This document shows, piece after piece, positions 33,830 through 42,943 of a stretch of 64,000 nucleotides of DNA. A program made the position numbers and the translations under genes. The notes beneath the pieces were generated by a model. The model saw only the letters and a program-made list of their open reading frames with translations, had not been told where the DNA came from and did no database searches. This DNA comes from Mycobacterium adipatum (GTDB lineage Bacteria > Actinomycetota > Actinomycetes > Mycobacteriales > Mycobacteriaceae). Each line of letters begins with the position of its first letter. Positions within the stretch are counted from its first letter, which is position 1. The DNA lies in the NCBI RefSeq assembly GCF_001644575.1, contig NZ_CP015596.1, forward strand, positions 5,084,001-5,148,000. Reading direction: 5' to 3'.

Positions 33830-35542
33830 ATGGGAGTTCGGGTGCAGTCTGCGGCGGTGCGAATCGGCAACTGCTCGGGGTTCTACGGTGACCGCATCGC
33901 CGCCATGCGCGAGATGCTCGAAGGTGGCGAGCTCGACTACCTCACCGGCGACTACCTGGCCGAACTCACGATGCTGATCCTCGCCCGGGACCGGGCCAGG
34001 GATCCCGGGCTCGGCTACGCCAAGACCTTCCTGCGCCAACTGGAGGACACCCTCGGGCTCGCCGTCGACAAAGGCGTCAAGATCGTGGCGAACGCCGGCG
34101 GCCTCAACCCGGGTGCACTGGCCACCGCGGTGCGCGATCTCGCCGACCGCCTCGGAGTCAGTGTCGACGTCGCCCATGTCGAGGGCGACGACCTCGTCGC
34201 GCGGGCTGCCGAGCTGGGCTTGGGCGCGGCACCCCTGGCCGCCAACGCCTACCTGGGCGCCTGGGGCATCGCCGAGTGCCTGGACTCCGGCGCCGACATC
34301 GTCGTCACCGGCCGCGTCACCGACGCCTCGGTGATCGTCGGCCCGGCCGCCGCCCACTTCGGCTGGGCACGCACCGACTACGACGCGCTCGCCGGCGCTG
34401 TCGCGGCCGGCCACATCATCGAGTGCGGCACGCAGGCCACCGGCGGCAACTTCTCCTTCTTCACCGAGATAGCCGACCTGCGACACCCCGGCTTCCCGAT
34501 CGCCGAGATCGCCTCCGACGGCTCCTCGGTCATCACCAAGCAACCCGGCACCGGCGGACTTGTCAGCGTCGACACCGTCACCGCCCAACTGCTCTATGAG
34601 ATCGCCGGCGCCCGCTACCCCAATCCGGACGTCACCCTGCGACTGGACTCCGTCGCGCTCTCCGCCGCCGGTCCCGACCGGGTCCGGGTCAGCGGCGTGC
34701 GCGGCGAGCCGCCTCCCCAGACCCTGAAGGTCTCCCTGAACAGCATCGGCGGTTTCCGCAACGCCACGTCCTTCGTGCTGACCGGCCTGGACATCGACGC
34801 CAAGGCCGAGCTGATCAGATCCCAGTTGGAAAGCCACCTCACGGTCCGGCCCGCCGAGCTGCAGTGGACGCTGGCCCGCACCGACCATCCCGATGCCGAT
34901 ACCGAGGAGACCGCCAGCGCGCTGCTGCACTGCGTGGTCCGCGACCCCGACCCGAAGATCGTGGGGCGCCAGTTCTCCTCGGCCGCAGTGGAACTGGCGC
35001 TGGCCAGCTATCCCGGATTCACCTCCACCGCCCCGCCCGGGGACGGCCAGGTCTACGGGGTGTTCACCCCGGGGTACGTGGACGCCACCGAGGTGCCCCA
35101 TATCGCGGTGCACGCCGACGGCACCCGCGTCGATATCGCGCCCGCCACCGAAACCCGGGTACTGGCACCCCTCGACGATCCCGCGCCACCGGAACCCCTG
35201 GACCCCGGCCGCACCGTGCGGGCTCCGCTGGGCCGCATCGCCGGTGCCCGCAGCGGCGACAAGGGCGGCTCGGCCAACGTCGGGGTGTGGGTGCGTACTC
35301 AGTCCGAATGGCACTGGCTGGCACACACTCTCACCGTGCAGAAGTTGCGCGAACTGCTCCCCGAAACCGCCGATCTGCCGGTCACCCGGCATCTGCTGCC
35401 CAACCTGCGGGCGGTGAACTTCGTCATCGAGGACATCCTCGGCCGCGGCGTCGCCTACCAGGCACGGTTCGACCCGCAGGCCAAGGGGCTCGGCGAATGG
35501 CTGCGATCCCGATACGTCGACATCCCGGAAAGGCTGTTGTGA
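33830..35542 (+). CDS. AtuA-like acyclic-terpene-utilisation protein (Rv0976c-like)
   Basis: The 570-aa protein begins at ATG 33830 (GTG 33842 is an alternative). The N-terminal 440 residues match the AtuA/DUF1446 family: VRIGNCSGFYGDR near the start, GDYLAELTMLI, NAGGLNP, DIVVTGRVTDAS, and ECGTQATGGNF. The C-terminal part (about 460-565), with RIAGARSGDKGGSANVGVWV, is the second AtuA domain that is a separate gene in some species, so this is the fused form. AtuA is needed for geraniol/citronellol breakdown in Pseudomonas, but its reaction is undefined. It leads the operon with fadE13, accD2, accA2, fadE12 and echA7. Confidence 0.8.
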   Translation: MGVRVQSAAVRIGNCSGFYGDRIAAMREMLEGGELDYLTGDYLAELTMLILARDRARDPGLGYAKTFLRQLEDTLGLAVDKGVKIVANAGGLNPGALATAVRDLADRLGVSVDVAHVEGDDLVARAAELGLGAAPLAANAYLGAWGIAECLDSGADIVVTGRVTDASVIVGPAAAHFGWARTDYDALAGAVAAGHIIECGTQATGGNFSFFTEIADLRHPGFPIAEIASDGSSVITKQPGTGGLVSVDTVTAQLLYEIAGARYPNPDVTLRLDSVALSAAGPDRVRVSGVRGEPPPQTLKVSLNSIGGFRNATSFVLTGLDIDAKAELIRSQLESHLTVRPAELQWTLARTDHPDADTEETASALLHCVVRDPDPKIVGRQFSSAAVELALASYPGFTSTAPPGDGQVYGVFTPGYVDATEVPHIAVHADGTRVDIAPATETRVLAPLDDPAPPEPLDPGRTVRAPLGRIAGARSGDKGGSANVGVWVRTQSEWHWLAHTLTVQKLRELLPETADLPVTRHLLPNLRAVNFVIEDILGRGVAYQARFDPQAKGLGEWLRSRYVDIPERLL

Positions 35543-35626
35543 TGCGAAGGCGAACCCGCGTGAGGATCGCAGCGAGGCACGAGCGAGGACCGGAGCAAGG
35601 GAGAGCCGAGCGATGAGGACAAGCTT

Positions 35627-36775
35627 GTGACCGATATCTGGCATTCCCCCGAACGCGACGATCTACGAAAGACGGTGCGGGCGTTCGCCGAACGCGAGAT
35701 CCTGCCCCACGCACAGGACTGGGAACGCAGCGGTGAAATCCCCCGCGAACTGCATCTGTTGGCGGGTGCGGCCGGGCTACTCGGTGCGCCCTACCCCGAA
35801 TCCGTCGGCGGGGGTGGCGGTGACAGTGCCGACGCGGTGATCATCTGCGAGGAACTGCACCAGGCCGGGGTCCCCGGCGGAACGTTCGCTTCCCTGTTCA
35901 CCTGCGGTATCGCGGTGCCACACATGATCGCCTCCGGCGACCGGCGACTGATCGACACCTACGTGCGCCCCACCCTGCGCGGCGAGCTGATCGGATCGCT
36001 GGCGATCACCGAACCCGGCGGCGGCTCGGACGTCGGGCACCTGACCACGAAAGCGGTCCGCGAGGGTGACGAGTTCGTCGTCAACGGCGCCAAGACCTAC
36101 ATCACCTCCGGGGTGCGCGCCGACTACGTGGTGACCGCGGTGCGCACCGGCGGCCCGGGGGCGGCCGGCGTCTCCCTGCTCGTGGTCGACAAGAACACCC
36201 CCGGCTTCGCGGTGAGCCGCAAGCTCGACAAGATGGGCTGGCGCTCCAGCGATACCGCCGAGCTGTCCTACACCGACGTCCGGGTGCCGGCCGCGAACCT
36301 GGTCGGCGCCGAGAACACCGGCTTCCTGCAGATCGCCGGCGCGTTCGTCAGCGAGCGGGTGGGCCTGGCCGCTCAGGCCTACGCCGGCGCGCAACGGTGC
36401 CTGGACCTGACCGTGCAGTGGTGCCGCGACCGGGAGACCTTCGGCCGGCCGCTGATCACCCGGCAGGCCGTGCAGAACACGTTGGCCGACATGGCGCGGC
36501 GGATCGATGTGGCCCGGGTGTACACCCACCGCCTGGTGGAGCGCGAGATGGCCGGCGAGACGAACCTGATCACCGAGGTCTGCTTCGCCAAGAACACCGC
36601 CGTGGAGGCCGGTGAGTGGGTGGCCAACCAAGCCGTCCAATTGTTCGGCGGGATGGGCTACATGGCCGAATCCGAAGTGGAGCGCCAGTACCGCGATATG
36701 CGCATCCTCGGCATCGGCGGCGGCACCACCGAGATCCTCACCTCGCTGGCGGCCAAGACGATGGGCTTGCAATGA
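35627..36775 (+). CDS. fadE13: acyl-CoA dehydrogenase
   Basis: The 382-aa flavoenzyme starts at GTG 35627 behind GAGGA (35615-35619). It has the FAD-binding block SLAITEPGGGSDVGHLTT, the KTYITSGVRADYVV strand, and the C-terminal VQLFGGMGYMAESEVERQYRDMRILGIGGGTTEI, which carries the base-region residues of the family. It introduces a trans-2,3 double bond into an acyl-CoA, here probably branched or terpenoid-derived. Overlap with accD2 is 4 bp. The order matches Rv0975c in M. tuberculosis. Confidence 0.9.
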   Translation: MTDIWHSPERDDLRKTVRAFAEREILPHAQDWERSGEIPRELHLLAGAAGLLGAPYPESVGGGGGDSADAVIICEELHQAGVPGGTFASLFTCGIAVPHMIASGDRRLIDTYVRPTLRGELIGSLAITEPGGGSDVGHLTTKAVREGDEFVVNGAKTYITSGVRADYVVTAVRTGGPGAAGVSLLVVDKNTPGFAVSRKLDKMGWRSSDTAELSYTDVRVPAANLVGAENTGFLQIAGAFVSERVGLAAQAYAGAQRCLDLTVQWCRDRETFGRPLITRQAVQNTLADMARRIDVARVYTHRLVEREMAGETNLITEVCFAKNTAVEAGEWVANQAVQLFGGMGYMAESEVERQYRDMRILGIGGGTTEILTSLAAKTMGLQ

Positions 36776-38367
36776 CCCGACTGAGATCCACCCTGGACCC
36801 GCGTTCGTCGGCCTACGCCGAAGCCGCCGACGCGATGGCGGTCAAGCTCACCGAGCTGGCCGCCGAACACGACCGCAGCCTCGCCGGCGGCGGCGCGAAA
36901 TACGTCGACCGCCACCACGCCCGGGGCAAGCTGACCGCGCGTGAACGCGTCGAACTGCTGCTGGATCCGGACTCCCCGTTCCTGGAGCTCAGCCCGCTGG
37001 CCGCCTGGGGCACCGACTTCAGCGTCGGCGCCAGCGTGGTCACCGGGATCGGCGCGGTCGAAGGCGTCGAGTGTCTGATCGTCGCGAACGACCCCACCGT
37101 CAAGGGCGGCACCAGCAACCCGTGGACGTTGAAGAAAATCCTGCGCGCCAACCAGATCGCACGGGAGAACCGGCTCCCGGTGGTCTCCCTGGTGGAATCC
37201 GGCGGCGCGGACCTGCCCACTCAGAAGGAGATCTTCATCCCAGGCGGGCAGATGTTCCGCGACCTGACCAGATTGTCCGCCGCCGGGATCCCCACCATCG
37301 CACTGGTCTTCGGTAACTCCACCGCCGGCGGCGCCTACGTGCCCGGCATGTCGGACCACGTGGTGATGATCCGGGAACGCTCGAAGGTGTTCCTCGCCGG
37401 ACCGCCGCTGGTGAAGATGGCCACCGGCGAGGAATCCGACGACGAATCCCTGGGCGGCGCCGAGATGCACGCCCGCACATCCGGACTGGGCGACTGCCTG
37501 GCCAACGACGAGCTCGACGCCATCCGGATCGGACGGCGCATCGTGGCGCGGCTGAACTGGCACAAACAGGGTCCGGCGCCGGTGCCGGTCGTCGAACCCG
37601 AGTACGACGCCGAGGAACTGCTCGGCATCGTCGGCGCCGATCTGCGCATCCCGTTCGACCCGCGCGACGTGATCGCCCGCATCGTCGACGGATCGGACTT
37701 CGACGAGTTCAAACCGCTCTACGGGTCGTCGTTGGTCACCGGCTGGGCCACCCTCTACGGCTATCCGATCGGCATCCTGGCCAATGCCCGCGGCGTGCTG
37801 TTCTCCGAGGAGTCACAGAAGGCCACCCAGTTCATCCAGCTGGCCAACCGGGCGAACACACCATTGCTGTTCCTGCACAACACCACCGGCTACATGGTCG
37901 GCAAGGCGTATGAGGAGGGCGGGATGATCAAACACGGATCGATGATGATCAACGCCGTCTCCAACTCGACGGTGCCGCACATCTCGCTGCTGATCGGCGC
38001 CTCCTACGGCGCCGGGCACTACGGGATGTGCGGGCGCGCCTATGACCCACGCTTCCTGTTCGCCTGGCCGAGTGCGAAATCCGCGGTGATGGGCGGCACC
38101 CAGTTGGCCGGTGTGCTCTCGATTGTCAGCCGCGCCGCCGCGCAGGCCCGCGGCCAGCAGGTCGACGAGGCCGCCGACGCCGCGCTGCGCGCCGCCGTGG
38201 AGGCCCAGATCGAGGCCGAGTCGCTGCCGATGTTCCTGTCCGGCCGGCTCTACGACGACGGTGTGATCGATCCACGGGACACCCGCACCGTGCTCGGAAT
38301 GTGCCTGTCCGCCATCGCGAGTGGACCTGTCGAGGGGACGTCGAACTTCGGCGTCTTCCGGATGTAG
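36772..38367 (+). CDS. accD2: acyl-CoA carboxylase beta subunit (carboxyltransferase)
   Basis: The 531-aa subunit has two crotonase-fold lobes with the biotin-carboxyltransferase signatures KGGTSNPWTLKKI, STAGGAYVPGMSDHVVM and YGAGHYGMCGRAYDPRF. It transfers CO2 from carboxybiotin to an acyl-CoA; the size and sequence type are near methylcrotonyl-/geranyl-CoA carboxylase rather than acetyl/propionyl-type. ATG 36772 overlaps the fadE13 stop. It works with accA2, which begins 12 bp after its stop. Its substrate in mycobacteria is not established. Confidence 0.92.
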   Translation: MTRLRSTLDPRSSAYAEAADAMAVKLTELAAEHDRSLAGGGAKYVDRHHARGKLTARERVELLLDPDSPFLELSPLAAWGTDFSVGASVVTGIGAVEGVECLIVANDPTVKGGTSNPWTLKKILRANQIARENRLPVVSLVESGGADLPTQKEIFIPGGQMFRDLTRLSAAGIPTIALVFGNSTAGGAYVPGMSDHVVMIRERSKVFLAGPPLVKMATGEESDDESLGGAEMHARTSGLGDCLANDELDAIRIGRRIVARLNWHKQGPAPVPVVEPEYDAEELLGIVGADLRIPFDPRDVIARIVDGSDFDEFKPLYGSSLVTGWATLYGYPIGILANARGVLFSEESQKATQFIQLANRANTPLLFLHNTTGYMVGKAYEEGGMIKHGSMMINAVSNSTVPHISLLIGASYGAGHYGMCGRAYDPRFLFAWPSAKSAVMGGTQLAGVLSIVSRAAAQARGQQVDEAADAALRAAVEAQIEAESLPMFLSGRLYDDGVIDPRDTRTVLGMCLSAIASGPVEGTSNFGVFRM

Positions 38368-38379
38368 GGGTTGCCGACG

Positions 38380-40335
38380 ATGATCACCAGAGTCCTGGTC
38401 GCCAACCGAGGCGAGATCGCCCGCCGGGTGTTCACCACCTGCCGACGCCTGGGCATCGGCACCGTGGCGGTGTACACCGACCCCGATGCCGCGTCGCCGC
38501 ATGTCGCCGAGGCCGATGCCCGGGTGCGGCTGCAGGGCCGCAACGGCTATCTGGATGCCGACCAGTTGATCGCCGCGGCGGCCACGGCCGGCGCGGACGC
38601 CATCCATCCCGGCTACGGATTCCTCTCCGAGAACGCGGCTTTCGCCGACGCCGTGCAGCGGGCCGGGCTGGTCTGGATCGGCCCGCCGGTGGCCGCGGTG
38701 CAGTCCATGGGCTCCAAGATCGAGGCCAAGAAGTTGATGGCCGCCGCCGGCGTCCCGGTACTGGCCGAACTCGACCCCGACACGGTGACCGCCGCCGATC
38801 TCCCGGTGCTGATCAAGGCGTCCGCCGGTGGCGGCGGCCGGGGGATGCGCGTGGTGCGCGACCTGGCCGCGCTGCCCGCCGAGGTCGAGGCCGCGCAACG
38901 GGAAAGCCAGTCCGCGTTCGGTGATCCGACGGTGTTCTGCGAACGCTACCTGGCCGCCGGCCACCACATCGAGGTGCAGGTGATGGCCGACCGGCACGGC
39001 ACCGTGTGGGCGATCGGCGAGCGCGAATGCTCCATTCAGCGCCGGCATCAGAAGGTCATCGAGGAGGCGCCGTCGCCCCTGGTGGAGCGCACACCGGGGA
39101 TGCGCGACCGGCTTATGGAGGCCGCGCGGCTGGCCGCCGGCGCCATCGGCTACACCGGTGCGGGCACCGTCGAGTTCATGGCCGATTCGGCCGGCGAGTT
39201 CTTCTTCCTGGAGATGAACACCCGGCTGCAGGTCGAACACCCGGTCACCGAGGAGACCACCGGCCTGGACCTCGTCGAATTGCAGATCGAGGTGGCCGAC
39301 GGGATGGCGTTGCCCGCGCAACCACCTGCCGCGCAGGGGTATTCGATCGAGGCGCGGCTCTACGCCGAGGACCCGGCGAAGGACTGGCAGCCGCAGGCCG
39401 GTACCGTGCACCACTTCGAGATTCCCGGCGCACGCACCGAGTTCGGCACGCTCGGGCAGACCGGGGTCCGCCTCGACTCCGGCATCGTGGACGGTTCCGC
39501 AGTGTCGGTCTTCTACGACCCGATGCTGGCCAAGGTGATCTCGTTCGCGCCGACCCGGCGGCGGGCCGCGGCGATCCTGGCGGACGCACTGGCCCGCGCC
39601 CGCATCCACGGGGTCGGCACCAACCGTCATCTGCTGGTCAACGTGTTGCGGCACCAGGCCTTCCTGGCCGGTGACACCGACACCGCCTTCTTCGACACCC
39701 ACGGGCTGGCCGACCTGGCCGCCGCACCTGCGGGCACCGCAGCCCTGTCGGCGTTGGCCGCCGCCCTGGCCGACGCCGCGCACAACCGCAGCACGGCAAG
39801 GGCTTTCGGCCCGGCACCGAGCGGATGGCGCAACCTCGCCTCCGGGTACCAGACTCGGGTGTTCGCCGACGCCGCCGGCGACGAGCAGCTCATCCGGTAC
39901 CGCGTCGGCCGGGGCGGGATCGAATTGCCCGACTTCGAGGGTGTCGCCGTGCTGGCCAGCAGCCCCACCCGGGTGATGCTGTCGGTCGACGGTGCCGAGC
40001 TGGCATTCGCGGTGGCCCGCTACGGAACCGACGTCTTCGTGGACTCGCCGATCGGGCCGGCCCGGCTGAGCAGTCTGCCGCGTTTCCCGGACCCGGACTC
40101 CGCGGTGGCGCACGGATCACTGCTGGCACCCATGCCGGGCTCGGTGGTCCGGGTGGGCGCTGCCGAGGGTGACGCCGTCACCGCGGGCCAGCCGCTGATC
40201 TGGCTGGAAGCGATGAAGATGGAGCATACGATCGCCGCCCCCGGCGACGGTGTGCTCGCCGAACTCAATGTGCAGGCCGGCCAACAGGTCGAGGTCGGCA
40301 CCGTCCTGGCCCGAATAGAAGGAGATCAACAATGA
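38380..40335 (+). CDS. accA2: acyl-CoA carboxylase alpha subunit (biotin carboxylase + BCCP)
   Basis: The 651-aa protein begins at ATG 38380. It has the biotin-carboxylase domain (VLVANRGEIARRVF; ATP-grasp loop KASAGGGGRGMRVV; EMNTRLQVEHPVTEE), a middle BT domain, and the C-terminal biotinyl domain with EAMKMEHTI (biotin Lys near residue 618). It carboxylates biotin using ATP and bicarbonate for AccD2. It overlaps the fadE12 start by 4 bp. The pairing with AtuA suggests a branched-acyl-CoA substrate such as methylcrotonyl- or geranyl-CoA, unproven. Confidence 0.93.
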   Translation: MITRVLVANRGEIARRVFTTCRRLGIGTVAVYTDPDAASPHVAEADARVRLQGRNGYLDADQLIAAAATAGADAIHPGYGFLSENAAFADAVQRAGLVWIGPPVAAVQSMGSKIEAKKLMAAAGVPVLAELDPDTVTAADLPVLIKASAGGGGRGMRVVRDLAALPAEVEAAQRESQSAFGDPTVFCERYLAAGHHIEVQVMADRHGTVWAIGERECSIQRRHQKVIEEAPSPLVERTPGMRDRLMEAARLAAGAIGYTGAGTVEFMADSAGEFFFLEMNTRLQVEHPVTEETTGLDLVELQIEVADGMALPAQPPAAQGYSIEARLYAEDPAKDWQPQAGTVHHFEIPGARTEFGTLGQTGVRLDSGIVDGSAVSVFYDPMLAKVISFAPTRRRAAAILADALARARIHGVGTNRHLLVNVLRHQAFLAGDTDTAFFDTHGLADLAAAPAGTAALSALAAALADAAHNRSTARAFGPAPSGWRNLASGYQTRVFADAAGDEQLIRYRVGRGGIELPDFEGVAVLASSPTRVMLSVDGAELAFAVARYGTDVFVDSPIGPARLSSLPRFPDPDSAVAHGSLLAPMPGSVVRVGAAEGDAVTAGQPLIWLEAMKMEHTIAAPGDGVLAELNVQAGQQVEVGTVLARIEGDQQ

Positions 40336-41492
40336 CCGGCTTCATCGAAACCGAAGAGCAGCAGGCGCTGCGCAAGGCCGTCGCCGCGATGGCCGCCAAC
40401 TACGGCCAGGACTACTACCTGGAGAAGGCACGCGCCGGCGCACACACCGACGAACTGTGGTCGGAGGCGGGAAAGCTCGGCTTCATCGGGGTCAACCTTC
40501 CCGAGCAGTACGGCGGCGGTGGTGCCGGCATGTACGAGCTGTCCATGGTGATGGAGGAGATGTCGGCGGGCGGGTGCCCGTTGCTGATGATGGTGGTCTC
40601 CCCCGCCATCAACGGCACCATCATCTCCAAGTTCGGCACCGACGAGCAGAAGAAGCGCTGGATCCCGGGGATCGCCGACGGCTCGATCACGATGGCCTTC
40701 GCGATCACCGAGCCCGATGCCGGCTCCAACTCGCACCGCATCACCACCACCGCGCGCCGGGACGGCAGCGACTGGATCCTGTCGGGCCAGAAGGTGTACA
40801 TCTCCGGCGTCGACCAGGCCCAGGCGATCTTGGTCGTCGGGCGCACCGAGGACCACAAGACCGGCAACCTCAAGCCGGCGCTGTTCGTGGTGCCGACCGA
40901 CACCCCGGGTCTGAGCTGGACCAAGATCGAGATGGAGATCCTGAGCCCGGAGTACCAGTTCCAGGTCTTCCTCGACGACGTGCGCCTGCCCGCCGACGCG
41001 TTGGTCGGGTCGGAGGACGCGGCGATCGCGCAGCTGTTCGCCGGGCTGAACCCCGAACGCATCATGGGGGCGGCCAGTGCGGTGGGCATGGGCCGGTTCG
41101 CGATCGGCAAGGCCACCGATTACGTCAAGACCCGCCAGGTGTGGAAGACGCCTATCGGGGCGCACCAAGGCATCGCACACCCCTTGGCGCAGAACCACAT
41201 CGAGATCGAACTCGCGAAGCTGATGATGCAGAAGGCGGCGGCGCTCTATGACAGCGGCGACGACTTCGGCGCTGCCGAGTCGGCGAACATGGCCAAGTAT
41301 GCCGCCGGTGAGGCCTCGGTGCGGGCGGTGGACCAGGCCGTGCAGTCCCTCGGCGGCAACGGGCTCACCAAGGAGTACGGCATCGCCTCGGTGCTGACGG
41401 CGTCGCGGTTGGCGCGCATCGCACCGGTGAGCCGGGAGATGATCCTGAACTTCGTCGCGCAGACCTCGCTGGGCCTGCCCCGGTCCTACTGA
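40332..41492 (+). CDS. fadE12: acyl-CoA dehydrogenase
   Basis: The 386-aa enzyme has the FAD motif MAFAITEPDAGSNSHRITTTA, the substrate region QNHIEIELAKLMMQKAA, and the C-terminal QSLGGNGLTKEYGIASVLTASRLARIAPVS segment. It resembles the FadE12 type. It overlaps accA2 and its stop shares TGATG with echA7. Two acyl-CoA dehydrogenases in one operon point to two oxidation rounds or to two chain-length classes. RBS AGAAGGAG is at 40318-40325. Confidence 0.9.
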   Translation: MTGFIETEEQQALRKAVAAMAANYGQDYYLEKARAGAHTDELWSEAGKLGFIGVNLPEQYGGGGAGMYELSMVMEEMSAGGCPLLMMVVSPAINGTIISKFGTDEQKKRWIPGIADGSITMAFAITEPDAGSNSHRITTTARRDGSDWILSGQKVYISGVDQAQAILVVGRTEDHKTGNLKPALFVVPTDTPGLSWTKIEMEILSPEYQFQVFLDDVRLPADALVGSEDAAIAQLFAGLNPERIMGAASAVGMGRFAIGKATDYVKTRQVWKTPIGAHQGIAHPLAQNHIEIELAKLMMQKAAALYDSGDDFGAAESANMAKYAAGEASVRAVDQAVQSLGGNGLTKEYGIASVLTASRLARIAPVSREMILNFVAQTSLGLPRSY

Positions 41493-42247
41493 TGCTCGTC
41501 GGATACGACCTGCAGGGTCGGGTGGCGCGGCTCACGCTGGACTCCCCGCACAACCACAACGCGCTGTCCACCGCGCTGGTGGAGCAGCTGCACCGCGGTG
41601 TCGAGGACGCGGTCGCGGCCGGGGCACGGGTGGTGGTGCTCGGCCATACCGGCCGGACGTTCTGTGCGGGGGCCGACCTGAGCGAGGCGGCCGGGGGCAC
41701 ACCCGGGGACATCGCTCTGGACCGTGCCCGCGAGATGACCCGGCTGCTGCGCGCCATCCTGGAGGCGCCGGTGCCGGTGATCGCCGCCGTCGACGGTCAC
41801 GTGCGGGCGGGCGGTATGGGGCTGGTCGGCGCCTGCGATATCGCGGTGGCCGGGCCGCAGAGCACGTTCGCGCTCACCGAGGCACGCATCGGTGTCGCCC
41901 CGTCGATCATCTCGCTGACACTGCTGCCGAAGCTGACCGCGCGCGCGGCCGGACGCTACTTCCTCACCGGGGAGAAGTTCGGCCCGCAGGAGGCGGCCGC
42001 CATCGGGCTGGTCACCATCGCCGCCGACGACGTCGGCGTGACGGTCGCCGGGCTGACCGCCGATATCGCCAAGGCCTCCCCGCAGGGGCTGGCGGTGTCC
42101 AAGGCGCTGACGACGGCCGGCATCCTGGCCGGGTTCGATGACCGCGCCGAGGCGCTGACCGCACAGTCCGCCGATCTGTTCGCCTCCGAGCAGGCCCGCG
42201 AGGGCATGCTGGCCTTCCTGCAGAAACGCAGTCCCGACTGGGCGTGA
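41492..42247 (+). CDS. echA7: enoyl-CoA hydratase/isomerase family protein
   Basis: The 251-aa crotonase-family protein has the oxyanion-hole segments HTGRTFCAGADLSEAAGG and HVRAGGMGLVGACDIAVAG. The usual catalytic Glu pair is only partly evident (TEARIGVAPSIIS), so it may act as hydratase or as another crotonase-type enzyme such as a hydroxymethyl- or isohexenyl-glutaryl-CoA lyase partner. It is the last gene of the AtuA operon and starts at ATG 41492 within the fadE12 stop. Confidence 0.87.
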   Translation: MLVGYDLQGRVARLTLDSPHNHNALSTALVEQLHRGVEDAVAAGARVVVLGHTGRTFCAGADLSEAAGGTPGDIALDRAREMTRLLRAILEAPVPVIAAVDGHVRAGGMGLVGACDIAVAGPQSTFALTEARIGVAPSIISLTLLPKLTARAAGRYFLTGEKFGPQEAAAIGLVTIAADDVGVTVAGLTADIAKASPQGLAVSKALTTAGILAGFDDRAEALTAQSADLFASEQAREGMLAFLQKRSPDWA

Positions 42248-42319
42248 GCGAACGCTCTGGGTTTGCCGGTTTCGTCGACGAGCTTGCGTTTACCGGCATG
42301 AGTCGTAGGCTCAGTAACG

Positions 42320-42898
42320 ATGAGCACTTCGTCCAGGCAGAACGGCTCGACCCGCGCCGGCGACGCCGAGCGCATACAGGTAGCCCAGTTGCTGACCGAT
42401 GCCGCGTCGCAGGGCAGGTTGTCGATGGACGAATACGAGCAGCGGTTGGCCAAGGCCTACGCCGCCACCACCCAAGGTGAGCTGTCCCGGCTGTCGGCCG
42501 ACCTGCCGGACTTCGCCACCACGGCCAACTGCGGTGGCATCCGCAAACCCGCTCCCTCGACGTTGCTGCTGGCCATCCTGAGCGGATTCGAGCGGCGCGG
42601 CCGCTGGAACGTCCCGAAACGGCTCACGTCGTTCGCGCTGTTCGGCGGTGGCGTGATCGATCTGCGGTACGCCGATTTCACCTCCCCCGAGGTGGACATC
42701 CACTCGATCTCGATCTTCGGTGGGCAGACCATCCTGCTGCCACCGGAGGTGAACGTCGCCATCCGCGGGCACGGCGTGATGGGCTCGTTCGACCATGTCG
42801 GCGAGCAGGGCACGCCCGGCGCACCATGCATCACCATCCGCGGTTTCTCGCTGTGGGGCAGCGTCGGGATCAAGCGCAAGAAGCGCAAGAACAGCTGA
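42320..42898 (+). CDS. DUF1707 SHOCT-like/LiaF-like protein (Rv0966c homologue)
   Basis: The 192-aa protein opens with the DUF1707 block RAGDAERIQVAQLLTDAASQGRLSMDEYEQRLAKAYAATT, a helix pair found at the N-terminus of many actinobacterial proteins. The C-terminal half has LiaF-like strands (FGGGVIDLRYADFTSPEVDI, SIFGGQTILLPPEV) that bind membrane or partner proteins in envelope-stress systems. There is no membrane helix. The gene starts at ATG 42320 and ends in a basic KRKKRKNS tail. Rv0966c is the likely homologue; role unknown. Confidence 0.8.
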   Translation: MSTSSRQNGSTRAGDAERIQVAQLLTDAASQGRLSMDEYEQRLAKAYAATTQGELSRLSADLPDFATTANCGGIRKPAPSTLLLAILSGFERRGRWNVPKRLTSFALFGGGVIDLRYADFTSPEVDIHSISIFGGQTILLPPEVNVAIRGHGVMGSFDHVGEQGTPGAPCITIRGFSLWGSVGIKRKKRKNS

Positions 42899-42943
42899 CC
42901 GCGGCCTTTGCTGGATCTGCTCAGCGGGTCGCGGCGAACCCGG

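Noticed and set aside
37813..40113. A 766-codon open frame on the minus strand opposite accD2/accA2
   Set aside because: It is the GC-rich antisense shadow of two well-supported carboxylase genes; its translation is low-complexity Gly/Arg/His/Asp-rich with no family motif.
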